NCBI RefSeq assembly: GCF_028369295.1
Contig: NZ_JAQMYP010000060.1
Span: 1 to 62,676, forward strand
Length of the DNA: 62,676 nt
Direction of reading: 5' to 3'
From: Streptomyces sp. HD
Lineage (GTDB): Bacteria; Actinomycetota; Actinomycetes; Streptomycetales; Streptomycetaceae
The position numbers and the translations under genes were made by a program. Below are positions 35,700 through 43,089 of the stretch, in pieces. Each line of letters opens with the position of its first letter. Positions within the stretch are counted from its first letter, which is position 1. Under the pieces are notes generated by a model. It ran no database searches. It saw only the letters and a list, made by a program, of their open reading frames with translations, and had not been told where the DNA came from.

Positions 35700-36494
35700 T
35701 CAGCCCTCGGTCGCCGACTCGTCACCTCCGCCGAGGTCGCCGTACTCGGTGCGTGTGCGGTCCTTCAGTATGAAGCGGCCGGAGATCCACTTGTATGAGA
35801 TCACGTTCTCGCTGGACGGGTTCGACAGCGCGTCGTCCTTGGCGTACACCTGCTCGGTCACCACCAGGTACCCGCGGTCGATCTCGGCGTAGACCGGAGG
35901 CTCCTCGGCCTTGAACACATTGTGGTACTCGCCGTCCTCCTCCCGGTACACATACGAGGCGACCCCCACCTGATCGCCGCAGGACAGGACGTTGACCACG
36001 ATGTCCTCCGCGGACGCGCCGGTGAGCTCGCCGTACGACACGTCGACGGGATAGTCGTCGGACACGCACGGCTTCAGCTCGCGCTTGACCTCCGACGAGA
36101 CCCCGGGATCCGCCTTGACCAGCCGGACGGCCTGCGTCGGGTCCGGGGCGGCCGATGCGGAGGGCGTGGCCGCGGGCGCGAGTGACTTCGCGGCTCCCGC
36201 GCCGCCCACGGCGTCGGCGTGCGCCGGTCCCTCGTCGCGCGCGCCGGTGCCGCCGGTGCCGCACGCGGAGACGAAAAGGGCGAGGGCGACGACCACGGCC
36301 ATCGCCGTGAACGCCGCCTGGAAGTTCCCCCGGACAGGTGCGGTTCCGGGGCGGTCGGATCCGGTCTGCCCGGACGCTCCGATCCGCCCGAGTTCCTCGG
36401 TCTCCCCGTCGGTGTCCCTGTCACTCCGGTCCGTGCGCCTGCCGCCTCTGTCCGTGTGCCCGGTGCCGCCCGCTGTCGTGCCTAGGCCGCGCAA
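35700..36494 (-). CDS. cseA: lipoprotein CseA, negative modulator of the SigE system
   Basis: 264 aa from a TTG at 36494. A long polar N-terminus (about 65 residues) precedes a lipoprotein signal: MAVVVALALFVSACG, with lipobox V-S-A-C. The exported part has a disordered Ala/Ser/Pro stretch and a folded C-terminal domain (LKPCVSDDYPVDVSYGEL...SYKWISGRFILKD). CseA in S. coelicolor lies at the membrane and damps sigE expression. The TTG overlaps the sigE 3' end by 13 nt, with GAGGAG just upstream, so the two genes are translationally coupled. A shorter start at the ATG of MAVVVAL is possible. Confidence 0.88.
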   Translation of the reverse strand: MRGLGTTAGGTGHTDRGGRRTDRSDRDTDGETEELGRIGASGQTGSDRPGTAPVRGNFQAAFTAMAVVVALALFVSACGTGGTGARDEGPAHADAVGGAGAAKSLAPAATPSASAAPDPTQAVRLVKADPGVSSEVKRELKPCVSDDYPVDVSYGELTGASAEDIVVNVLSCGDQVGVASYVYREEDGEYHNVFKAEEPPVYAEIDRGYLVVTEQVYAKDDALSNPSSENVISYKWISGRFILKDRTRTEYGDLGGGDESATEG

Positions 36495-37021
36495 CGCTCC
36501 CGCTCCTCACGCTCCAGCGCGCGTGCGTCCAGATCGCGGCTCTCCAGCTCCTCGCGGAGCCGGGCGAGCGCCCGGTGCAGCGTGCTCTTGACCGTTCCGG
36601 CCGACATGCCGAGGGCCGCGGCCGTCTCCTCCGTGGACATCTGCTCCCAGTGTCGCAGCACCACGACGCTGCGCTGCTTGGGAGCCAGCACCTTCATGAT
36701 GTCCATCAGCAGGGCGCGGTCCGCGTGCTGCTCGGTGGAGTCGTCGACCGAGGCGTCCGGGAGCTGCTCGGTGGGCACTTCCTCCAGCTTGCGCGCCCGC
36801 CACCACTCGGTCCGCGTGTTGATCATGACGCGGCGGAGGTAGGCGTCCGCGAGGCGCTTGTCGGCGATGCCGTCCCAGCGGTGGTACGTCCGCACCAGCG
36901 CCGTCTGCAGCAGGTCCTGTGCGTCCACCGGGTCCGGGACCAGTCGGCGCGCGCTGCGCAGCAGCGCGTCCTGTCGGGTGCGGACGTACTCCTCGAATTC
37001 GAGCACCTCGCCCTGCGCCAT
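36482..37021 (-). CDS. sigE: ECF sigma factor SigE
   Basis: 179 aa, a SigE/SigK-type ECF sigma factor. Region 2 reads LLRSARRLVPDPVDAQDLLQTALVRTYHRW (DNA melting and core binding), and region 4 ends in LGMSAGTVKSTLHRALARLREEL (helix-turn-helix that reads -35 boxes). SigE controls cell-envelope homeostasis in Streptomyces; its level, rather than an anti-sigma factor, is set by CseB/CseC. The ATG at 37021 gives the expected size. It lies downstream of mutY on the same strand with a 320-nt gap that should hold the CseB-dependent promoter. Confidence 0.96.
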   Translation of the reverse strand: MAQGEVLEFEEYVRTRQDALLRSARRLVPDPVDAQDLLQTALVRTYHRWDGIADKRLADAYLRRVMINTRTEWWRARKLEEVPTEQLPDASVDDSTEQHADRALLMDIMKVLAPKQRSVVVLRHWEQMSTEETAAALGMSAGTVKSTLHRALARLREELESRDLDARALEREERERCAA

Positions 37022-37341
37022 GTTGACCGCCTCCGATTCCCCGTCCCGGCCGGCTCGTTCGCCGTCGGTCCACTGCCTGTGGTTCGTAGTCGTCCCCGCC
37101 TGTCGGGTACGGAAAAGAAGCTACGGAGGCGTTGTCACGGGGCTGTCCGAAGCAGCCTTCGGCTAGCGCTCGGCTGTCCGTCGGTTGTGTAACGGAAGCA
37201 GGAAAGGGATAAAAGGGAGGCGTGTTTAGTGGCGCTTTGGGTCGATTTGTTGGTGCGGCGGCCATGCGAGAGCCGTACGTCTGCTGTGTATCGGATGTTG
37301 CAGAGCCGCCGCGGCTGTGATGTGACTGTGCGTCAGATCGG
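37022..37341 (-). promoter_or_regulatory. 320-nt sigE upstream region
   Basis: No gene is evident. A small hairpin (CCGAAG-CAGC-CTTCGG, 37145-37160) may end mutY transcription. The CseB-controlled sigE promoter should be here; an A/T-richer stretch at 37203-37260 is the best candidate, but I cannot identify the -35/-10 or the CseB repeats with confidence. Confidence 0.5.
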
Positions 37342-38277
37342 TCAGGTCGACGGCAGCCGGTACGTCCCGCCCGGCAGCGGCTCCACCAGGCCGTCCGCGA
37401 CCAGACCGTCCAGGGCGCGGGCGCGCTGCACCGGCTCGTGCCAGACCCGGTCCAGGGCCGCCTGCGGGACGGGCGTATGGGCCTCGCGCAGTACGGCGAG
37501 CAGCTTGCCCCGCACCTGTCGGTCCGTTCCTGCGTACGTCTGGCCACGCCGCGGCGGACCGTCGTGCTCCGGCTTGCCCGCGAGCCGCCAGGCGCACTGG
37601 GCGGCGATCGGGCAGCGGTGGCACGACTCGTTCTTGGCGGTGCAGACCAGCGCGCCGAGCTCCATGGAGGCCGCGGCCCAGCGGGCGGCGGTGCCCTCGT
37701 CCTCGGGGAGCAGGGCGCGGGCGAGCTTGCGTTCGGCGGCGGTGGTGGCGTTCGGCGGGTACTGCACACCGGTGACAGCGCGGGCGAGCACCCGGCGGAC
37801 GTTGGTGTCCAGCACGGGGTGCCGCTGGCCGTACGCGAAGGAGGCCACGGCGGCCGCCGTGTACTCGCCGATGCCGGGCAGCGCGAGGAGCTGGGCGTGG
37901 TCGGTCGGTACGTCCCCGCCGTGCCGTTCCGCTATGGCGACGGCGGCGCCGTGCAGCCGCAGCGCGCGGCGCGGGTAGCCGAGCCGGCCCCAGGCGCGTA
38001 CGGCTTCGCCGGGGGCGTCCTTGGCGAGGTCGGCGGGGCGGGGCCAGCGGGTGAGCCACTGTTCGTAGACGGGCAGGACGCGGTTCACCGGCGTCTGCTG
38101 CAGCATGAACTCACTGACCATCACCCCCCAGGGGCCCGCCTCGGGGCGCCGCCAGGGGAGGTCGCGGGCGTTGTCGTCGAACCAGTCGACAACCGGGCTG
38201 TGCAGGTCCTCTCCGCGGGGGGAGCCGGAGGGGGCCTTGGCGGGGCTGCTGACGGAGGGTTTCGTGGGCGCAGTCAT
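37342..38277 (-). CDS. mutY: A/G-specific adenine glycosylase MutY
   Basis: 311 aa. Removes adenine opposite 8-oxoguanine. Helix-hairpin-helix LPGIGEYTAAAVASFAYG with the catalytic Asp in VLDTNVRRVLA, catalytic Glu in SEFMLQQTPVNRV, and the [4Fe-4S] loop C-x6-C-x2-C-x5-C (VCTAKNESCHRCPIAAQC). The C-terminal part is shorter than in E. coli MutY (350 aa), so the 8-oxoG recognition domain is reduced. The ATG at 38277 gives MTAPTKPSV. Confidence 0.95.
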   Translation of the reverse strand: MTAPTKPSVSSPAKAPSGSPRGEDLHSPVVDWFDDNARDLPWRRPEAGPWGVMVSEFMLQQTPVNRVLPVYEQWLTRWPRPADLAKDAPGEAVRAWGRLGYPRRALRLHGAAVAIAERHGGDVPTDHAQLLALPGIGEYTAAAVASFAYGQRHPVLDTNVRRVLARAVTGVQYPPNATTAAERKLARALLPEDEGTAARWAAASMELGALVCTAKNESCHRCPIAAQCAWRLAGKPEHDGPPRRGQTYAGTDRQVRGKLLAVLREAHTPVPQAALDRVWHEPVQRARALDGLVADGLVEPLPGGTYRLPST

Positions 38278-38451
38278 GGCTTTCCGATCCTGCCATGTTG
38301 GGGGCGGCGGGGTGGGTAGGTGGCGGTGGCCGTGCGTTTTGCGACTGCGGAATGGGGCGGTTTCCGGCCCCGGGAGCCTGCCTCGAAGAGCGCACCGCAC
38401 CTGACGATCGGCAGCAGTGGCGCCCCGTCCCCTGCTTGTAGCGTCGTCCGG

Positions 38452-40647
38452 ATGGAACGTCCTCGCATATGGCGGGCCTGCCTCCTGTGGGCCGTCCTCG
38501 TGTCGCCCGCGCTCTCGGCCGACCGGCTCGGGATGAACGAGCCGCGTACCGGGTGGCAGCAGCTGGCCGGGGCGGTCGTGCTCGCGACCGCGGTCGCCGT
38601 GTCCCGACGCCGGCCCCTGGCCGCCTTCGCGCTGACCGCCGCACTGGGGCTGGCCGCGGCCCCCGCCCTGTTCACCGTCTCCTACGGCCCCGCGCTCGCC
38701 GTCTTCGCGCTGCTGCTAGGGCTGCGTGCGGCGCGGGTGCGCCCGGCGGTGGCCGTCCTCGGGGCCGTCGGCTGTCTCGGTACGGCGAGGATCGCGCTCT
38801 TCGGGGTCGATCCGGCACCGGAATGGGTGGTGCTGACGGGCACGCTGCTCTTCGGCTGCGTCTTCCCCTGGTTCGGCGGCCGCTACTGGCGGCAGAGCCG
38901 TCAGCTGACCGAGGCCGGCTGGACGCGGGCCGCGCGCCTGGAGGGCGAGCAGCGCATCGCCGAGGAACGCGCCCGGCTGCGCGAGCGGGCCCGGATCGCC
39001 CAGGACATGCACGACTCCCTGGGCCATGAACTGAGCCTGATCGCCCTGCGCGCGGGCGCCCTCCAGGTCGCCCCGGACCTCCCGGCCCACCACCGCACCG
39101 CAGCCGCCGACCTGCGCGCAGCCGCCGCCGACGCCACCGAACGCCTGCAGCGCATCATCGGCGTACTGCGGGAGGAGAACGAGCCGCCCTCCCTGACCCC
39201 GCCGGGAGAGACGATCGAACAACTCGTGGCACGCGCGGCCGAGTCGGGGCTGGCGGTGCGGTGGGAGGGGGTGGAGGACGGGTCGGTGGCTCGGGAGGCG
39301 GGCTCGATGTGCGGCGGGTTGGTGGCTCGGGGGACGGGCCAGACGTGCGGCGGGTCGGTGGCTCGTCAGGAGGGTCTGATGTGCGGCGGGTCGGCCGCTC
39401 GGGGGGTGGACCTGATGTGTGACGGGGTGGCAGCTCAGCGGACGGACCCGGTGCGCGACGGGGTGGCGGTTCGGCGGACGGACCCGGTGCGTGGCGGGGT
39501 GGCGGTTCGGCGGACGGGCCCGGTGCGTGGCGGTATGGCCGGGCAGGTCCCGGTGGGGGAGCCGGGCGGCGTCGCTGAGCGCGTCCTGTACCGGGTGGTC
39601 CGTGAGGCCCTGACCAACGCGGCCCGGCATGCCCCGGGCGCCCCGGTCACCGTGGCGGCGGTCAGGGAGGCCGACGGGACGGCGGTCACGGTGACGAGTG
39701 GACGGGGACCGGGAGACGACGGCGCAGGGGTCGATGCCTCGGCGGTCGATGGTGCGGGGATTGATGGTGCGGGGGTCGATGCCTCGGCGGTCGATGGTGC
39801 GGGGATTGATGGTGCGGGGGTCGATGCCTCGGCGGTCGATGGTGCGGGGATTGATGGCGCAGGGGCCGATGCCCCGGCGGTCGAAGGCGCCTCGGTCGAT
39901 GGCCCGGAGGGTGACGGCCGGGAAGGCGATGACGAGGCCATCGGCGGTCCGGAGTTCGATGGCGCGGCGGTTTCCGACGGGGCGGGCACGGCCTCCGGCG
40001 GTACCGGCCTCCAGGCCCTCCGCGCCGCCGTGACCGCGGTCGGCGGCGGCTTCGAGGCCGGGCCCCACGGAGACGGCTTCCGCGTTCGGGCGTACGTCCC
40101 CGAACAGACCGAACCCACCCCACTCACCGAACCCACCCCACTCACCGAACCCACCCCACTGTCGGCCCCCGCCCCGCGCGCCCCCTTCACCCACGCCCGC
40201 CGCCGCGTCGCCCTCGCCTTCGTGACCGCCGTCGGCGCGGGTGTCGTACTCGTCGGCGGGGCGTTCGCCTGGTACGCGTACACGGAGACCCACTCGGTGC
40301 TGCCGCCCGCGGCCTACGCCGAACTGCGCCTGGGGGCATCCGTCCACGACATCGCCGACGTACTGCCGGAGCGCACCGCGCGGGACGCACCCGTGGAACG
40401 CGCGCCCGTGCCACCCCCGAAGGGAAGTGACTGCCGCTACTACCGCGCCGGTGGCGAACTCCTCGTCTCCGTCGACCACTTCAGGCTCTGTTTCGACAGC
40501 GAGGGGCGGCTGGTCGCCAAGGACGTGATCCCCAGGGCCGGTCTCTCCGAAGGCACTTCCCGATCCCCCTCACAGTCCCCCTCCCAGCCCTCCTCCTCCC
40601 GACACCCTTTCCAACGCCCTTCCACTGACGAGGAGTTCCCACGGTGA
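38452..40647 (+). CDS. NarL-type sensor kinase with repeat insertions and C-terminal external domain
   Basis: 731 aa. N-terminal membrane domain (about five spans, residues 5-145), HisKA_3 box RIAQDMHDSLGHELSLIAL (His187), then an 84-residue array of 12-aa repeats, the N-box (RVVREALTNAARHAPG), a second array of 15-aa repeats, and the G-box GGTGLQALRAAVTAVGGGF. A third TEPTPL repeat leads to another membrane helix (VALAFVTAVGAGVVLVGGAFAW) and an extracytoplasmic C-terminal domain with two Cys. So the ATP-binding domain is interrupted twice, yet its motifs survive. The ATG at 38452 has TAGCGT ending 7 nt upstream (possibly leaderless). The response regulator follows with a 4-nt overlap. Confidence 0.88.
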   Translation: MERPRIWRACLLWAVLVSPALSADRLGMNEPRTGWQQLAGAVVLATAVAVSRRRPLAAFALTAALGLAAAPALFTVSYGPALAVFALLLGLRAARVRPAVAVLGAVGCLGTARIALFGVDPAPEWVVLTGTLLFGCVFPWFGGRYWRQSRQLTEAGWTRAARLEGEQRIAEERARLRERARIAQDMHDSLGHELSLIALRAGALQVAPDLPAHHRTAAADLRAAAADATERLQRIIGVLREENEPPSLTPPGETIEQLVARAAESGLAVRWEGVEDGSVAREAGSMCGGLVARGTGQTCGGSVARQEGLMCGGSAARGVDLMCDGVAAQRTDPVRDGVAVRRTDPVRGGVAVRRTGPVRGGMAGQVPVGEPGGVAERVLYRVVREALTNAARHAPGAPVTVAAVREADGTAVTVTSGRGPGDDGAGVDASAVDGAGIDGAGVDASAVDGAGIDGAGVDASAVDGAGIDGAGADAPAVEGASVDGPEGDGREGDDEAIGGPEFDGAAVSDGAGTASGGTGLQALRAAVTAVGGGFEAGPHGDGFRVRAYVPEQTEPTPLTEPTPLTEPTPLSAPAPRAPFTHARRRVALAFVTAVGAGVVLVGGAFAWYAYTETHSVLPPAAYAELRLGASVHDIADVLPERTARDAPVERAPVPPPKGSDCRYYRAGGELLVSVDHFRLCFDSEGRLVAKDVIPRAGLSEGTSRSPSQSPSQPSSSRHPFQRPSTDEEFPR
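39280..39531 (+). repeat. in-frame 36-bp repeat, 7 units, in the sensor kinase
   Basis: Seven 36-bp units encode 12-residue repeats: GSVAREAGSMCG, GLVARGTGQTCG, GSVARQEGLMCG, GSAARGVDLMCD, GVAAQRTDPVRD, GVAVRRTDPVRG, GVAVRRTGPVRG (residues 277-360). The first three units carry Cys; the last two are almost identical at the DNA level, showing recent expansion. Confidence 0.95.
39721..39900 (+). repeat. in-frame 45-bp repeat, 4 units, in the sensor kinase
   Basis: Four 45-bp units encode GAGVDASAVDGAGID (three near-identical copies) and one degenerate copy, residues 424-483. Each unit is three pentapeptides. It interrupts the ATPase domain between the N-box and the G-box. Confidence 0.95.
40108..40161 (+). 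repeat. in-frame 18-bp repeat, 3 units
   Basis: Three copies of TEPTPL (ACCGAACCCACCCCACTC), residues 553-570, between the ATPase domain and the last membrane helix of the sensor kinase; only the final base differs. Confidence 0.95.
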
Positions 40648-41303
40648 TCCGCGTACTGCTGGCCGACGACGAGGCGATGGTGCGGGCCGGGGTGCGCGCC
40701 ATCCTGGCGAGTGGCGGGGAGACCGAGGTCGTCGCGGAGGCGGGCGACGGGCGCGAGGCGGTCGAGCTGGCCCGGGCACACCGGCCCGACGTGGCCCTGC
40801 TGGACATCCGTATGCCCCGTCTGGACGGTCTCGCCGCCGCGGAGGAGATCGTACGGACCGTTCCCGGCACGGCCGTCGCAATGCTCACCACCTTCTCCGA
40901 ACAGGCCTACGTGGCCCGCGCACTCGGCGGCGGCGTCACCGGCTTCCTGCTGAAGTCCGGCGACCCGTACGAACTCATCGCGGGCGTAAGGGCGGTGGCG
41001 GGCGGCGCGGCCTTCCTGTCGCCGAAGGTCGCGCGGTACGTCATCGACGGACTGGGCGGCAGCGACGGCCGCCTCGGCCGCGAGGCCGCCGCACGCGCGC
41101 GCGTGGCAGAGCTCAGCCCGCGTGAGCGCGAGGTGCTCGGGCTCGTCGGCGCGGGCCTGTCCAACCCGGAGATCGCCGCCCGGCTGCACCTCGTCGAAGG
41201 CACGGTGAAGGCGTATGTGAGCGCGGTCCTCGACCGGTTGGGGGTACGCAACCGGGTGCAGGCGGCGATCGTGGCGTACGAGGCGGGGCTGGTGGAGTCA
41301 TGA
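40644..41303 (+). CDS. LuxR/NarL-family response regulator
   Basis: 219 aa. Receiver with Asp8/Asp9 and phospho-acceptor Asp54 (ALLDIRMPRL), TTF and FLLKSGD; LuxR helix-turn-helix LSPREREVLGLVGAGLSNPEIAARLHL, VKAYVSAVLDRLGV. The GTG overlaps the kinase stop (GTGA) and AGGAG lies about 9 nt upstream, so kinase and regulator are coupled. Its targets are unknown. Confidence 0.94.
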   Translation: MIRVLLADDEAMVRAGVRAILASGGETEVVAEAGDGREAVELARAHRPDVALLDIRMPRLDGLAAAEEIVRTVPGTAVAMLTTFSEQAYVARALGGGVTGFLLKSGDPYELIAGVRAVAGGAAFLSPKVARYVIDGLGGSDGRLGREAAARARVAELSPREREVLGLVGAGLSNPEIAARLHLVEGTVKAYVSAVLDRLGVRNRVQAAIVAYEAGLVES

Positions 41304-41306
41304 GGC

Positions 41307-41969
41307 TCACTTCATGTCGTATGAGGCGTATGAGTCGTGTGAGTGGTGCGAGGGGACGTGCTCCGGTCGTCCCGGGCCCGTGAACCACCGCACGGCCGGC
41401 GCCGGCGACGCCCGCATCGCCTCGGCCAGCCGGGTCGCGGGGTGCGCGGTCAGCCGTACGGCCGTCATCGCGACCAGCGCGCCGAGGACCAGGCCCGCGG
41501 CGACGTCGTGCGGGTAGTGGACGCCGACGAAGACGCGGGAGAAGGCCATCAGGAGGGCCAGTGGAGCCGTCAGCCACAGGAGGGCGCGGCCGGTCAGGGC
41601 CAGGGCGATGGCCGCGGCGCCCGCGATCGCGGCGTGGTTGCTCGGGAAGGACCAGTCGCCGGGCGGCGGGCAGGTGCTCAGCGCGGCGGTCGCATCCGGC
41701 ACCGCCCGGCACGGACGCTCCTGCGTGACAACGGACTTGAGCACCTCACTGCAGACATACGCCACAGCCGTGGCCAGAGGTGCAAGGGCCGCGATCGCGA
41801 ACGCCCGGGTGCTGTCATGCCTCGTCCGCCACCATGCGGTGACGAACAGCGCGGCGAACAGCAGCAGTCCGGCCTCCGTCCATATCTCGGCGGCGTGCTG
41901 TACCCACGTTGGGGTGTCGTGGGCGAAGTCGGTGATGTCGCGGTAGAGCTCGGCGTCCTCGAAGTCCAT
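41307..41969 (-). CDS. PAP2-family membrane phosphatase
   Basis: 220 aa. Several membrane helices. The three phosphatase signatures are present: KSVVTQERPC (K-x6-RP), PSNHAAIAG (PSNH variant of PSGH) and SRVFVGVHYPHDVAAG (SR-x5-H-x3-D). The substrate is probably a lipid or undecaprenyl phosphate on the outer face. The ATG at 41969 is chosen (MDFEDAEL). The extreme C-terminus has short repeats (SHHSHDSYASYDMK). It is convergent with the response regulator, 3 nt apart. Confidence 0.92.
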   Translation of the reverse strand: MDFEDAELYRDITDFAHDTPTWVQHAAEIWTEAGLLLFAALFVTAWWRTRHDSTRAFAIAALAPLATAVAYVCSEVLKSVVTQERPCRAVPDATAALSTCPPPGDWSFPSNHAAIAGAAAIALALTGRALLWLTAPLALLMAFSRVFVGVHYPHDVAAGLVLGALVAMTAVRLTAHPATRLAEAMRASPAPAVRWFTGPGRPEHVPSHHSHDSYASYDMK

Positions 41970-42155
41970 GGTCACGGACCGTAGGCGGTGGGCCGATACC
42001 GTCACATCCTGCGATCGGCAGGTGCCGCCCCTGACGGAAGACAGGGGTGCGGCGGCGGCCTCCGGACGGTTTCCGGGATGATGATCCGGAAAAGTTGCGG
42101 CTCTGGGCGGCGGGTGGAGCCAGCTAACCCACGGATCTCTCGTACAGTTTGCGCC

Positions 42156-42962
42156 GTGGGATCTCTGCGCAATCCGGTCGGGCCGCTTCCCTCCTCCATC
42201 TACTGGCGACGGAGGGCCGTAATGCTGTCTGTGGTCGCCCTGTTGGCGCTACTGGCCACCTGGGTGCTCGTATCGGGCGGCGGAGGCGGCAAGAACAAGG
42301 CGGGCGAGTCCGACGGCAAGAATCCCGCACCCTCGACGATCACGCCGGGTCCGTCCGGCTCCGGGCCGGCGATCAGTCAGGCGCCGGGCGGACGGGACGA
42401 GTCGCCCGGCAGCGGTGCCTCCAGCGGTTCGGGCTCCGGCGACGGCTCCGGGGGCGGCAGCGGCTCGGGGGACTCCGACGGCTCGGGCGGCGGCTCCGCG
42501 GGCGGCGGCTCGGGCAGCGGTGTCGGCGCGGGTGACACTGTCGCGGCGGACTCCTCACTGCCCGGCTGCGTCGCAGGCCAGGTGAAGGTGGCGGTGAAGA
42601 GCCGGAGCAATTCGTACGAGCCCGGCGAGAAGCCCGCCCTGCTGCTGACCGCGACGAACACGTCCACCTACGACTGCAAGGTCGATCTCGGCCCGAAGAA
42701 CGCGGTGGTGACGGTCACTAAGGCGGGTGCCGAGGACGCCTTCTGGTCCTCCGCGGACTGCCCCGACGTCGCCGCCAGCCTGCCCTTCCGCGTGCCCGCC
42801 GGGTCCAGCATCACCTACACGGTGGAGTGGGACCGCAACGCGAGCGCCCCCCAGTGCGCGACGCCCGGCGCGGGAGCGGCCGCGGCAGGCACCTACCTGG
42901 TGGAGGCGAAGACCCCGGGCTTCGGCATGGCACAGACGTCGTTCGTCCTGGAGAACGACTGA
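42156..42962 (+). CDS. membrane-anchored exported protein with Ser/Gly linker
   Basis: 268 aa. A basic N-terminus and one membrane helix (MLSVVALLALLATWVLVSG) are followed by a Ser/Gly/Asp linker (about residues 50-130) and a folded external domain of about 140 residues with three or four Cys (LPGCVAGQVKVAVKSRSNSY, STYDCKVDLGPKNAVV, ADCPDVAAS, PQCATPGAG). Likely an immunoglobulin-like beta domain; the family is not named. The GTG at 42156 has TACAGT ending 7 nt upstream and no ribosome-binding site, so it is likely leaderless. Tandem 14-bp repeats follow the stop. Confidence 0.8.
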   Translation: MGSLRNPVGPLPSSIYWRRRAVMLSVVALLALLATWVLVSGGGGGKNKAGESDGKNPAPSTITPGPSGSGPAISQAPGGRDESPGSGASSGSGSGDGSGGGSGSGDSDGSGGGSAGGGSGSGVGAGDTVAADSSLPGCVAGQVKVAVKSRSNSYEPGEKPALLLTATNTSTYDCKVDLGPKNAVVTVTKAGAEDAFWSSADCPDVAASLPFRVPAGSSITYTVEWDRNASAPQCATPGAGAAAAGTYLVEAKTPGFGMAQTSFVLEND

Positions 42963-42964
42963 GG

Positions 42965-43007
42965 ACTGACGGCCAGGGACTGACGGCCAGGGGCTGACGG
43001 ACAAGGG
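42965..43007. repeat. 14-bp tandem repeat directly after a stop codon
   Basis: ACTGACGGCCAGGG occurs at 42965-42978 and 42979-42992, with a degenerate third copy to 43007. It begins 3 nt after the TGA of the exported protein, and each unit repeats a CTGA as in the stop. Confidence 0.85.
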
Positions 43008-43045
43008 TCGGGTCTGACGACCAGCGGTCGCCGCAACCCCGAGTA

Positions 43046-43089
43046 CCGCCGGAGCCGGCTCACCGACCAGCCGGAGCCGGCTCACCGAC
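43046..43089. repeat. 22-bp tandem duplication directly after the disA stop
   Basis: Two copies of a 22-bp unit (core CCGGAGCCGGCTCACCGAC), 43046-43067 and 43068-43089, differing at two bases. On the minus strand they begin with the last base of the disA TAG. Each unit also has the self-complementary GGAGCCGGCTC. Confidence 0.88.

Noticed and set aside
39280..39900. CRISPR array
   Set aside because: The repeats are contiguous, without spacers, and in frame within a kinase gene.
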